From an uncultured Clostridia bacterium (lineage in GTDB: Bacteria; Bacillota; Clostridia; Christensenellales; Aristaeellaceae): 13,870 nt of DNA. The stretch is taken from NCBI GenBank assembly GCA_944363005.1, contig CALVTV010000040.1, forward strand, positions 1 to 13,870, given 5' to 3'. Numbering within the stretch: the stretch's first letter is position 1; every line of letters begins with the position of its first letter. A program made the position numbers and the translations under genes. Positions 1 to 6,912 of this stretch are shown here, in pieces. Below the pieces are notes generated by a model that did not search any database, was not told the origin of the DNA, and worked only from the letters and a program-made list of their open reading frames with translations.

Positions 1-11
1 GGAACTCCGCC

Positions 12-830
12 ATGAAAAAACTGTTTGCTCTGCTTCTTTGCGCGCTGATGCTCCTGACCTGCGCCGCCGCGCTCGCCGAGGACACCGGTCTTGCCGACGT
101 ACTGGCCAAGGGCACGCTGGTGATGGGCTTTGACGAGGCGTACCCGCCGATGGGCTTTGTCGGCGAGGATGGCACGCATGTGGGCTTTGACATCGACCTG
201 GCCCGCGAGGTCACCTCGCGCCTGGGCGTGGAGCTGGTGCTCCAGCCGATCGCGTGGGATTCCAAGGAACTGGAACTGAGCGGCGGCAACATCGATTGCA
301 TCTGGTCGGGCCTGACCATCACCCCGGAGCGCCAGGAGCAGATGCTCTTCTCCATGCCGTACCTGGCCAACGAGCAGATTCTGGTCGTGCGCAGCGATTC
401 GGGCATCACCGCTCTGGCGGATCTGCCGGGCAAGGTGCTGGGCACGCAGGCCGGTTCCAGCTCCGTGGATGTGCTTGATGCCAACCCGGACCTGCGCGAC
501 AGCCTGGGCGAAGTTGCGCTGTATGACGACTTCGTGGCCGCGCTGATGGACCTCAAGCTCGGCGGCATCGACGTGCTGCTGGTGGACTCGGTGGTGGGCA
601 ACTACTACATCGCCCAGCAGGATGACCCGACGGCCTTCACCGTGCTGCCGGACGTGCTGGAAGCCGAGGAATACGGCATCGCCTTCCGCCTGGGTGAGCA
701 GACGCTGGCCGACGCGGTCAACGAACAGCTGATCGCCATCTATGAGGACGGCACGCTCGCCGAAATCACCGCCAACTGGTTCGCCAATGACGTGACGGTC
801 GTTGGCAAGTACGCCGAGCAGTACAAGTAA
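12..830 (+). CDS. Polar amino acid ABC transporter substrate-binding protein (SBP family 3)
   Basis: This is an extracytoplasmic receptor that captures an amino acid and delivers it to the permease and ATPase encoded next. The 272-residue length is normal for the family. Residues 1-22 form a signal peptide (MKK, a long Leu/Ala core, then ALA before Glu-Asp), with signal peptidase I cleavage likely after residue 22. A Cys at 17 (LLTC) is a poor lipobox, so a lipoprotein is possible but less likely. The mature protein starts with the family's GTLVMGF strand. It carries GFDIDLA (58-64), SGLTIT-PER (99-107), whose Arg107 should bind the substrate carboxylate as in HisJ, and VDSVVGNYY (191-199), whose Asp192 should bind the alpha-amino group. 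Only 11 bases precede the ATG, so the ribosome site and promoter lie mostly outside the window; the start is supported by the signal peptide. The exact amino acid transported cannot be read from the sequence. Confidence 0.93.
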   Translation: MKKLFALLLCALMLLTCAAALAEDTGLADVLAKGTLVMGFDEAYPPMGFVGEDGTHVGFDIDLAREVTSRLGVELVLQPIAWDSKELELSGGNIDCIWSGLTITPERQEQMLFSMPYLANEQILVVRSDSGITALADLPGKVLGTQAGSSSVDVLDANPDLRDSLGEVALYDDFVAALMDLKLGGIDVLLVDSVVGNYYIAQQDDPTAFTVLPDVLEAEEYGIAFRLGEQTLADAVNEQLIAIYEDGTLAEITANWFANDVTVVGKYAEQYK

Positions 831-836
831 CCCGCG

Positions 837-870
837 GGCGTTGGGGGCCAAGCTCCTCCAACGCCTTTTT
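837..870 (+). terminator. Intra-operon terminator/attenuator after the binding-protein gene
   Basis: GGCGTTGG (837-844) pairs perfectly with CCAACGCC (858-865). The stem extends inward by one G-T and two G-C pairs, leaving a 7-base loop, and is followed by five T (866-870). It begins six bases after the stop codon of the binding-protein gene and ends 21 bases before the permease start. It is probably a partial terminator or mRNA 3'-end stabiliser that keeps binding-protein expression above that of the membrane components. Confidence 0.75.
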
Positions 871-891
871 CCAGCCTGAACCGGAGGTCCC

Positions 892-1557
892 ATGCAATAT
901 TTCAACAACCCGCAGGCGCTGCTGCGGCTGATCACCGCGATGCAGGACGGCTTTGCCAACACGCTGATCATCTTCTTTGCGACGCTGGTATTCTCCATTC
1001 CGCTGGGCATGGTCGTCGCCCTGCTGCGCATGAACCGGCGGCGCATCATCAGCGCGCCCATTTCCCTGTACATCCTCGTGATGCGCGGTACGCCGCTGAT
1101 GCTGCAAATCTTTGCCGTCTACTTCGCGGTGCCGATGCTGCTGGGCGTCAACTTCGACCGGCTGTATGCGACGATCCTCGCCTTCTCGCTCAACTACGCG
1201 GCGTACTTTGCGGAGATCTTCCGCGGCGGCATGCTCTCCATCCCCGTCGGCCAGCACGAGGCCAGCCAGGTGCTGGGCCTCACGCGCGCGCAGACGTTCT
1301 TTCACATCGTGCTGCCGCAGGTGTTAAAGCGCGTGCTGCTGCCGGTGAGCAACGAGGTCATCACGCTGGTCAAGGATACCTCCCTGGCCAACGTGATCGC
1401 CGTCTCCGAGCTGTTCCGCGCCGCCAAGAACGAGGCCAGCCGCACGGCCTCCATTGAGCCGCTGTTCGTGGCGGGCCTGTTTTACCTGATTATGAACGGC
1501 GTGGTGACGCTTGTGTTCGGGTACCTGAACCGCAAACTATCCTATTATAAGGAATGA
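892..1557 (+). CDS. Polar amino acid ABC transporter permease
   Basis: Inner-membrane subunit of the importer, of the HisM/GlnP type, 221 residues as usual. The first hydrophobic helix covers roughly residues 22-46, with further membrane spans around 56-84, 91-112, 142-160 and 189-214. RGTPLMLQ (65-72) is the conserved segment of amino acid permeases. The cytoplasmic EAA loop that docks on the ATPase is EASQVLGLTRAQ (123-134) followed by FFHIVLPQ. The ATG is preceded by GGAGG at 883-887. The gene follows the binding protein after a hairpin terminator and is separated by only 13 bases from the ATPase, so the last two genes are surely co-transcribed. Confidence 0.95.
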   Translation: MQYFNNPQALLRLITAMQDGFANTLIIFFATLVFSIPLGMVVALLRMNRRRIISAPISLYILVMRGTPLMLQIFAVYFAVPMLLGVNFDRLYATILAFSLNYAAYFAEIFRGGMLSIPVGQHEASQVLGLTRAQTFFHIVLPQVLKRVLLPVSNEVITLVKDTSLANVIAVSELFRAAKNEASRTASIEPLFVAGLFYLIMNGVVTLVFGYLNRKLSYYKE

Positions 1558-1570
1558 GGAGGGAACGCGC

Positions 1571-2323
1571 ATGCTCAGAGCCAACAACATCCGCAAGAGC
1601 TTTGGGGACACGCAGGTCCTCCGGGACGTCAGCGTGAACATCTCCCGGGGCGAGGTTGTGGCGATCATCGGGCGCAGCGGTTCGGGCAAGAGCACGCTGC
1701 TGCGCTGCCTGAACCACCTGGAAACGATCGACAGCGGCTCCATCCTCATCGGCGGGCAGGCCATGGTTACCACCGTCGATGGCCACGCGCAGTACGCCAG
1801 CGAGAAGGCGCTGCGCGGCCTTTGCCTGAAGATGGGCATGGTCTTTCAGGATTACAACCTCTTCCCGCACTACTCCGTGCTCAAAAACCTGGTGATGCCC
1901 CAGCGCATGGTGCTCGGCCGCAGCCGCCAGGAGGCGGAGCAATACGCCATGGAACTGCTGGCCAAGGTGGGCCTTTCGGACAAGGCAGCGCAATACCCCT
2001 GCAACCTCTCCGGCGGTCAGCAGCAGCGCGTGGCCATCGCCCGGGCGCTGGCGATGGACCCGGAGATCCTCTGCTTTGACGAGCCGACCTCCGCGCTCGA
2101 TCCGCAGTTGACCGCCGAGGTGCTCGCCGTCATCCGTCAGCTCGCCGTGGAAAAGCGCACGATGATCGTCGTCACCCACGAGATGAACTTCGCGCGCGAC
2201 GTGGCCGACCGCGTGATCTACATGGCGGGCGGCGAGGTCGTGGAGGACGGCCCGGCCAAGGACGTGCTCGGCAGCGAGCGCAGCGAAGCCATTCGCGCGT
2301 TTGCCGGCGAAGCATCTTACTGA
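1571..2323 (+). CDS. Polar amino acid ABC transporter ATP-binding protein
   Basis: Cytoplasmic ATPase that powers the importer, 250 residues, the usual length for GlnQ/HisP-type subunits. Visible motifs in order are Walker A GRSGSGKST (34-42), the Q-loop in MVFQDYNLFP (Gln93), the signature LSGGQQQR (146-153), Walker B ILCFDE (166-171), the D-loop SALD (174-177) and the H-loop His203 in VVTHEM. The segment between Walker A and the Q-loop (about residues 62-86) is longer than in enterobacterial GlnQ; I recall the same in other clostridial amino acid ATPases. AGGAGGG at 1557-1563 overlaps the stop of the permease gene and gives an ideal spacing to the ATG. Substrate specificity is not encoded here. 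This is the last gene of the operon and is followed by a strong terminator. Confidence 0.96.
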   Translation: MLRANNIRKSFGDTQVLRDVSVNISRGEVVAIIGRSGSGKSTLLRCLNHLETIDSGSILIGGQAMVTTVDGHAQYASEKALRGLCLKMGMVFQDYNLFPHYSVLKNLVMPQRMVLGRSRQEAEQYAMELLAKVGLSDKAAQYPCNLSGGQQQRVAIARALAMDPEILCFDEPTSALDPQLTAEVLAVIRQLAVEKRTMIVVTHEMNFARDVADRVIYMAGGEVVEDGPAKDVLGSERSEAIRAFAGEASY

Positions 2324-2340
2324 TTTTCCCCGCGACGCAA

Positions 2341-2376
2341 AGAGGCGGCAGGCCCAAGGCCCACCGCCTCTTTTTT
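2341..2376 (+). terminator. Rho-independent terminator of the amino acid ABC operon
   Basis: AGAGGCGG (2341-2348) pairs with CCGCCTCT (2364-2371). An inner stem of GGCC (2351-2354) and GGCC (2358-2361) closes a CAA loop, and the T run covers 2371-2376. It sits between convergent operons. On the minus strand only three T follow the stem, so it would terminate the feo operon less efficiently, though it may act in both directions. Confidence 0.9.
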
Positions 2377-2383
2377 CATGCGC

Positions 2384-2515
2384 TCAGTGGCAACCGCGGC
2401 ATTTCGCGCAATCGCCTCCGCAGCTTCCCTTGCCGCTTCGCCTGTCCCGGATCATCTTGACGATCACCGCCGCGACAACCAGCGCCAGCGCGCCGCCCAC
2501 AATCCATGTAGCCAT
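2384..2515 (-). CDS. FeoB-associated Cys-rich membrane protein
   Basis: A 43-residue protein belonging to the small FeoB-associated Cys-rich family often found after feoB in Firmicutes. Residues 3-21 form a single membrane helix, a basic stretch (MIRDRR) follows, and the tail is C-x3-C-x2-C-x2-C-H (Cys32, 36, 39, 42 and His43), suited to binding a metal. A longer reading frame starts upstream at 2605 inside feoB, but the ATG at 2515 is clearly the start: AAAGGA, formed by the last codons of feoB, lies just before it, and only four bases separate it from the feoB stop. It probably works with FeoB at the membrane, perhaps handling ferrous iron on exit; its biochemical role is not established. 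Confidence 0.88.
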   Translation of the reverse strand: MATWIVGGALALVVAAVIVKMIRDRRSGKGSCGGDCAKCRGCH

Positions 2516-2519
2516 ATGT

Positions 2520-4817
2520 TCACATTCCTTTCTTCTGCGACAGATGGGGCGCCGGATTGGGGCGCACCACCAGGTAAACCAGGAGCGCCAGCAGCGCGCC
2601 CGCAAGAATCGTCCATGTACTCACGCCTGCGCCCGCAAAGAGCAGGCCCAGCTGGTAAACGATCAGCGCAATCGCGTAGGCGAAGCCGCACTGATACGCG
2701 ATGGCGAACACCGTCCACTTGGAGTTGTTCATCTCGCGGCGAATCGCGCCGATGGCCGCAAAGCACGGCGCGCACAGCAGGTTGAAGCTCATGAACGCGA
2801 AGGCTGCCAGCGCGCCGTGACCGCCGCTCGCCTCTTCAAAGCCCTGCGCAATCGGGCTGAGGCCCTCTGCAATCTCCTCGTCGGAGCCCTCTTCCAGCAA
2901 GGCTGCCGCCGCGTCGTTGCCCTCATCGTCCACCACGCCATAGAGCACACCGAACACGCCGACCACCTCTTCCTTGGCGACCAGGCCCATGACCGTGGCG
3001 ACCGTCGATTGCCAGTTGCCAAAGCCCAGCGGGCGGAACACAGGCGCCGCCACGCTGCCCACGCGGCCCAGCAGGCTGTGATCCATGTCCTCCACCTCGC
3101 CAAAGACGAGCTGCGGTTCATTCGTTTGCGTCTGCTCCGCGGGCACAAAGCCGTAGCTCGAGGCGAACCAGATGACGATGCTCGAGAGCAGAATCACCGT
3201 GCCCGCCCGCTTGATGAAGCTGAAGCCGCGCTCGCCCATGCTGCCAAGCACGTTGCGCCAGGACGGCGCATGATACGCCGGGAGCTCCATGACGAACGGC
3301 GCGGGTTCGCCGGCAAAGGGGCGCGTCTTCTTGAGCAGGATGCCGCTGACGACGACCGCCGCCACGCCGATGAAGTACGCCGAGGTCGCGACCCAGCCCG
3401 CGTTGCCGAACAGCGCGCCCGCAATCAGGCCGATGATGGGCATCTTCGCGCCGCAGGGGATGAATGTCGTGGTCATGATGGTCATGCGGCGGTCGCGCTC
3501 CTGCTCGATGGTGCGGCTGGCCATCACGCCCGGCACGCCGCAGCCCGAGGAGATCAACAGCGGGATAAAGCTCTTGCCCGACAGGCCGAACTTGCGGAAG
3601 ATGCGGTCCATGATGAACGCCACGCGCGCCATGTAGCCCACGTCCTCCAGGATGGCGAGCATCAGGAAGAGCACGAGCATCTGCGGCACAAAGCCGATGA
3701 CCGCGCCCACGCCGCCGATGATGCCGTCCCCGATGAGCCCGACGAGCCACGGCGCGCAGCCGATGCCCTCCAGCCAGGCGACGGCGGGCGCCTGAATCCA
3801 TTCCCCGACGAACACGTCGTTGGTGAAGTCGGTCAGAATCGTACCGATCGTGCTCACGGAGATATAATAGACCAGGCCCATCACCAGAACGAAAATCGGG
3901 AGCGCCAGAACGCGGTTGGTCACCACCCGGTCGATCTTGTCGGAAACGCTCAGGCTCCCCTTGGCGCGCCCCTTGACCACGCAGGTGGACACCAGGCGGC
4001 TGATGTAGGCATAGCGCTGGTTGGTGATGATGGACTCCGCGTCGTCGTCCATCTCCCGCTCGCACGAGGCGACCGTCTCCTCGATGGCGTCCATGATGCC
4101 CTTGGGCAGTTTCAGCGCGGCGATCACCTTTTCATCCCGCTCAAAGAGCTTGATGGCGTACCAGCGCGTCAAATGCGCCTCCACAATCGCGCCCGGATGC
4201 ACGACGCCGCCCTCGTGATGATGATGCACGTCGCTCTCGCCGTCGCGATGGGTAATCAGGTCCTCGATGTGCGCCAGCGCGTGCTCTACGCTCCCGGCAA
4301 ACACGTGCGGCAGCTCGCCGCGCTTGCCCTGCTTGGCCGCCTCGACAGCGCGCCGGGCCGCTTCCAGGCTCCCCTCGCCGGAGAGCGCCGAGGTCTCCAC
4401 CACCTCGCAGCCCAGCGCCTCGCCCAGGCGGCGCAGGTCGATCCGGTCGCCGTTTTTGCGCGTGACGTCGATCATATTGAGCGCGATGACCATCGGAATG
4501 CCCAGCTCGCAAAGCTGCGTCGTCAGGTAGAGATTGCGCTCGATGTTCGTCGCGTCCACAATGTTGAGAATCGCGTCCGGCTTCTCGCCCACCAGGTAGT
4601 TGCGGGCGACGACCTCCTCCAGCGTGTACGGCGAAAGCGAGTAGATGCCCGGCAGATCCTGAAGGACCACGTCCTCCATGCCCTTGATCCTGCCCTCTTT
4701 CTTTTCCACCGTCACGCCCGGCCAGTTGCCCACATACTGGTTGCTGCCCGTGAGCGCATTGAACATCGTCGTCTTGCCGCAATTGGGATTTCCCGCCAGG
4801 GCAATCTTGCTTGCCAT
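2520..4817 (-). CDS. feoB: Ferrous iron transporter FeoB
   Basis: GTP-dependent ferrous iron permease of the cytoplasmic membrane, 765 residues, close to the 773 of E. coli. The N-terminal G domain shows G1 GNPNCGKT (9-16), G2 around Thr36 in PGVTVEKKEG, G3 DLPG (54-57), G4 NMID (114-117) and G5 SAL (143-145). A helical regulatory domain follows to about residue 290, then a polytopic membrane domain with the two gate repeats: GCGVPG (425-430) with IPCGAKMP (453-460), and LCAPC (681-685) with the segment after it. The C-terminus is one more hydrophobic helix. An unusual HHHH cluster (198-201), with another His at 207, sits in the regulatory domain. GAGGAGG precedes the ATG. The gene lies 54 bases after feoA2, and this gap holds a copy of the operon's palindromic operator. 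Confidence 0.97.
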   Translation of the reverse strand: MASKIALAGNPNCGKTTMFNALTGSNQYVGNWPGVTVEKKEGRIKGMEDVVLQDLPGIYSLSPYTLEEVVARNYLVGEKPDAILNIVDATNIERNLYLTTQLCELGIPMVIALNMIDVTRKNGDRIDLRRLGEALGCEVVETSALSGEGSLEAARRAVEAAKQGKRGELPHVFAGSVEHALAHIEDLITHRDGESDVHHHHEGGVVHPGAIVEAHLTRWYAIKLFERDEKVIAALKLPKGIMDAIEETVASCEREMDDDAESIITNQRYAYISRLVSTCVVKGRAKGSLSVSDKIDRVVTNRVLALPIFVLVMGLVYYISVSTIGTILTDFTNDVFVGEWIQAPAVAWLEGIGCAPWLVGLIGDGIIGGVGAVIGFVPQMLVLFLMLAILEDVGYMARVAFIMDRIFRKFGLSGKSFIPLLISSGCGVPGVMASRTIEQERDRRMTIMTTTFIPCGAKMPIIGLIAGALFGNAGWVATSAYFIGVAAVVVSGILLKKTRPFAGEPAPFVMELPAYHAPSWRNVLGSMGERGFSFIKRAGTVILLSSIVIWFASSYGFVPAEQTQTNEPQLVFGEVEDMDHSLLGRVGSVAAPVFRPLGFGNWQSTVATVMGLVAKEEVVGVFGVLYGVVDDEGNDAAAALLEEGSDEEIAEGLSPIAQGFEEASGGHGALAAFAFMSFNLLCAPCFAAIGAIRREMNNSKWTVFAIAYQCGFAYAIALIVYQLGLLFAGAGVSTWTILAGALLALLVYLVVRPNPAPHLSQKKGM

Positions 4818-4841
4818 ATGCCTGCCTCCTCGTTTCTAATC

Positions 4842-4857
4842 GTTAGTAAACACTAAC
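4842..4857. promoter_or_regulatory. Putative metal-responsive operator, copy 1 (feoA2-feoB gap)
   Basis: GTTAG (4842-4846) and CTAAC (4853-4857) are separated by six bases; the inner bases extend the symmetry to GTTAGT-N4-ACTAAC. It is one of three copies of GTTAG-N6-CTAAC in this operon, with shared flanks (minus-strand GAGTTAG). It lies 24 bases upstream of the feoB start. A weak internal promoter could end here, since TACTAA in the minus strand resembles a -10. The regulator is probably a DtxR/MntR-type or other iron-sensing repressor; this is inference. Confidence 0.7.
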
Positions 4858-4871
4858 TCTTGTGTAAAAAA

Positions 4872-5093
4872 TCACTCCACCTCGATGCACTCCGCGTCGC
4901 TCTTGCGCACGGAGAGCTCATACCCCCGCACCGTCAGCTCCATCGGGTCGCCCAACGGCGCCACCTTGCGCACGGTCACCTCCGTGCCCCGGGTGAGACC
5001 CATGTCCATAATCCGGCGCTTGATCGCGCCTTCCCCGTGCAGTCTGACGACCTTTGCCGTCTGGCCGATTTTGACATCCCTGAGTGTCCTCAT
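4872..5093 (-). CDS. feoA: FeoA domain protein (second copy)
   Basis: A 73-residue SH3-like FeoA protein, thought to bind FeoB in the cytoplasm and support ferrous iron uptake. The family pattern is easy to see: a start on LRDVKIGQTAKVV, then IKRRIMDMGLTRGTEVTV (25-42) with the conserved MGLxxG turn, then DPMELTVRGYELSVRKSDA, the strand pair ending with the usual Ala and an acidic C-terminus. It matches typical FeoA better than its neighbour does. AGGAGG lies five bases before the ATG. It follows the first FeoA gene by 15 bases and precedes feoB, so all are one operon. Confidence 0.93.
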   Translation of the reverse strand: MRTLRDVKIGQTAKVVRLHGEGAIKRRIMDMGLTRGTEVTVRKVAPLGDPMELTVRGYELSVRKSDAECIEVE

Positions 5094-5108
5094 ACGCTCC
5101 TCCTTGAT

Positions 5109-5321
5109 TTACACCATGATCCGCATGGCCATGGCCTGATCCAGCGCGATCCGGCTGTCCTTGACGCTCAGGATCACGTTGCCCCCCAGTTTGTTGATCA
5201 CCGACACCTCTTCGCCTACCACAAAGCCCAGTTCGGCCAGGTGCTGGCGCACCTCGTCGCGCCCGGTGATCTTCGCAATCACATGCACATCGCCCACGTT
5301 TGCCCATCCCAAAGGCATCAT
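5109..5321 (-). CDS. FeoA domain protein (first copy, divergent)
   Basis: A 70-residue FeoA-like protein, first gene of the ferrous iron operon. It shows the small SH3-like pattern: GDVHVIAKITGRDEVRQHL (10-28), LGFVVGEEVSVI (31-42), and a final VKDSRIALDQAMAMRI. It aligns with its neighbour through the LGF/MGL turn and the C-terminal Ala-Met-x-I, but much of the sequence differs, so the pair are distinct paralogues rather than a recent duplication. Two adjacent ATG codons (5321 and 5318) share the strong GGAGGAGG site; either could start. Tandem FeoA proteins before FeoB are known in Firmicutes, with the two copies possibly having different partners. Confidence 0.9.
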   Translation of the reverse strand: MMPLGWANVGDVHVIAKITGRDEVRQHLAELGFVVGEEVSVINKLGGNVILSVKDSRIALDQAMAMRIMV

Positions 5322-5343
5322 GCCGACCTCCTCCGGTTCTATT

Positions 5344-5359
5344 GTTAGTTTTTGCTAAC
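5344..5359. promoter_or_regulatory. Putative metal-responsive operator, copy 2 (feo promoter)
   Basis: GTTAG (5344-5348) and CTAAC (5355-5359) are six bases apart, the same spacing as the other two copies. It lies immediately downstream of the predicted -10 of the feo promoter, across or just after the expected transcription start, and 22 bases before the first feoA start codon. This placement fits repression when iron is sufficient. Confidence 0.75.
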
Positions 5360-5369
5360 TCATGGGCAC

Positions 5370-5398
5370 AGTCTATCACGCACATCGCGGCTTGTCAA
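5370..5398 (-). promoter_or_regulatory. Promoter of the feo operon
   Basis: On the minus strand a perfect -35, TTGACA (5398-5393), is followed after 17 bases by TAGACT (5375-5370), a four-of-six match to the -10 consensus. Transcription would start near 5363 and run into operator copy 2. The weak -10 next to a perfect -35 is common in regulated promoters. Confidence 0.65.
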
Positions 5399-5436
5399 GC
5401 GCTTGCGATGGCTTGATTCGTTCGCAGAGAAAATTC

Positions 5437-5452
5437 GTTAGATTTCACTAAC
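5437..5452. promoter_or_regulatory. Putative metal-responsive operator, copy 3 (upstream)
   Basis: GTTAG (5437-5441) and CTAAC (5448-5452), again with six bases between. It lies about 40 bases upstream of the feo -35 box. Read on the minus strand it shares the 11-base run AAGAGTTAGTG with copy 1. Possible roles are an auxiliary site for looping or cooperative binding, or a second upstream promoter that I could not identify. Confidence 0.65.
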
Positions 5453-5524
5453 TCTTAACATCTGCCTGTATGCCTTTTGGGGAAACAAACGCTGCCGGTT
5501 GCATCGGCGGCAACGGTTTACAAC

Positions 5525-5554
5525 CCGCCTTGCCTGACGGCGCTGTCAAGGCGG
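5525..5554. repeat. Inverted repeat between the kinase terminator and the feo control region
   Basis: CCGCCTTG (5525-5532) and CAAGGCGG (5547-5554) form a perfect 8-base inverted repeat with a 14-base interval. The interval itself contains TGAC (5535-5538), which can pair with GTCA (5545-5548) in a competing fold. A smaller GTTGC/GCAAC repeat lies at 5498-5513. No T run follows on the plus strand, so it is not a typical terminator. No gene was found between 5453 and 5562. Confidence 0.45.
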
Positions 5555-5562
5555 ATTGCCAT

Positions 5563-5594
5563 AAAAAAAGAACGCAGGCACAAAGCCCGCGTTC
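5563..5594 (-). terminator. Rho-independent terminator of the sugar kinase gene
   Basis: On the minus strand GAACGCGGGC (5594-5585) pairs with GCCTGCGTTC (5579-5570) around one mismatch and a five-base loop. Seven T follow (complement of the A run 5563-5569). It begins 17 bases after the kinase stop codon. Confidence 0.9.
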
Positions 5595-5611
5595 CTGTGG
5601 GTGAGATTCTC

Positions 5612-6640
5612 TTAGCGCTCGACGCGGCCGGAGCCGGAGCCCTTCATCAGGGACTCGACTTCCTTGACGCTCACGCGGTTGAAGTCGCCGGAGATGGTGT
5701 GCTTGAGGCAGGAAGCCGCCACAGCAAACTCCAGCGCCTCGGCCTGGGTCGGATAGGTCAGCAGGCCGTAGATCAGGCCGCCGGAGAAGGAGTCACCGCC
5801 GCCAACGCGGTCCACGATGTCCGTGAGCGCGTACTTGCGGGAGACATAGAACTCCTTGCCGTCGTAAATGCAGGCCGCCCAGTTGTTGATGTCCGCGCTC
5901 TTGGACTCGCGCAGGGTGATGGCCACGCGCTTGAGGTTGGGGAACATCTCCATCGCGGTCTGCGCGATGCCCTTGTAGACGTCGCGGTCGAGCTCGCCGC
6001 TCTCGACGTCGGACTTGGCGGTGATGCCCAGGGACTTCTGGAAGTCCTCCTCGTTGGCAATCGCCACATCGACGTACTTGGTGATCTCGGTCATGACCTC
6101 TTTGGCTTCCTTGCCGTACTTCCAGAGGTTCTTGCGGTAGTTCAGGTCGCAGGAAACGGTCACGCCCATCTGCTGAGCCGCCTTGCAGGCCGCCAGGGAC
6201 AGCTCCGCCGCGGACTCAGAGATCGCCGGGGTAATGCCGGAGATGTGGAACCAGGTCGCGCCGTCAAAGATCTTCTTCCAGTCGAACAGATCGACCGGCG
6301 CCTTGGCGATGCAGGAATCCGCGCGGTCATAGACGACCTTGGAGGGGCGCTGGTTGGAACCGGTCTCCAGGAAGTAGATGCCCATGCGGCCATCGACCAT
6401 CTTGATTTCGGACACATCCACGCCAAAGCTGCGCACATCGCGCACGCAAGCCTCGCCAATCGCATTGTTCGGCAGGGCCGTCACGAACGCAGCATCCATG
6501 CCGTAGTTCGCCAGAGAAACAGCCACATTGGCTTCACCGCCGCCAAAGGTGGCCTCCAGGGACGGGCTCTGGAAGAAGCGCTCCAGCGCCGGGCTCTTCA
6601 AACGGAGCATGATCTCACCGAGGGTAATGATGCGAGCCAT
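5612..6640 (-). CDS. kdgK: PfkB-family sugar kinase, probably 2-dehydro-3-deoxygluconokinase
   Basis: A 342-residue cytoplasmic ribokinase-family enzyme. The likely reaction is ATP-dependent phosphorylation of 2-keto-3-deoxygluconate to KDPG in uronate or pectin breakdown. It begins with ITLGEIMLRL, has the PfkB substrate motif GGGEANVA (33-40), CDLNYRKNLW (164-173), typical of KDG kinases, NEED (196-199), and the ATP/catalytic motif DRVGGGDSFSGG (277-288) with Asp283 as catalytic base. The start is set at 6640 rather than 6676 because AGGAGT lies seven bases before this ATG and homologues begin with ITLGEIM. The gene stands alone between its own promoter and terminator; no KDPG aldolase or uronate gene is in the window. 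Another sugar acid or fructose-like substrate cannot be excluded. Confidence 0.85.
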   Translation of the reverse strand: MARIITLGEIMLRLKSPALERFFQSPSLEATFGGGEANVAVSLANYGMDAAFVTALPNNAIGEACVRDVRSFGVDVSEIKMVDGRMGIYFLETGSNQRPSKVVYDRADSCIAKAPVDLFDWKKIFDGATWFHISGITPAISESAAELSLAACKAAQQMGVTVSCDLNYRKNLWKYGKEAKEVMTEITKYVDVAIANEEDFQKSLGITAKSDVESGELDRDVYKGIAQTAMEMFPNLKRVAITLRESKSADINNWAACIYDGKEFYVSRKYALTDIVDRVGGGDSFSGGLIYGLLTYPTQAEALEFAVAASCLKHTISGDFNRVSVKEVESLMKGSGSGRVER

Positions 6641-6711
6641 GGGAATCACTCCTGTCATGATTTTGAAACAGCGCATGCAAAAAACACACGCACCGCTTCC
6701 ATTTCTCTTGT

Positions 6712-6740
6712 ATTATACACGATCCCAACACCCAAATCAA
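6712..6740 (-). promoter_or_regulatory. Promoter of the sugar kinase gene
   Basis: On the minus strand TTGATT (6740-6735), then 17 bases, then a perfect TATAAT (6717-6712). Transcription would start near 6705, giving a leader of about 65 bases before the kinase ATG. The region 6745-6912, between this promoter and the end of the glycosyltransferase gene, is AT-richer than its surroundings. I saw no gene or convincing terminator in it. Confidence 0.85.
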
Positions 6741-6912
6741 GACATCAGACCATTTTTCGACCCCATGCGCAAAATTCGTACTCCCTGAATAAATTGAGCC
6801 GACAAAAATTCACAGATTTAGCCTTTGTCTGCCGAATTGGCATCATATTTTATGAAGATCCGTCAAATCCGTCAGGCGCTTTTGCGTGCATCTTTCCGGG
6901 CAATGCCGGCTT

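Noticed and set aside
12..80. Lipoprotein signal in the amino acid binding protein (Cys17)
   Set aside because: LLTC is a poor lipobox, and a good signal peptidase I site (ALA before Glu-Asp) lies five residues later. Left as an alternative only.
2301..4856. An 851-codon open frame on the plus strand, antisense to feoB
   Set aside because: It is an artefact of GC-rich codon use. Its translation is a low-complexity mix rich in His, Arg, Ala and Asp with no recognisable fold, while the opposite strand encodes a textbook FeoB.
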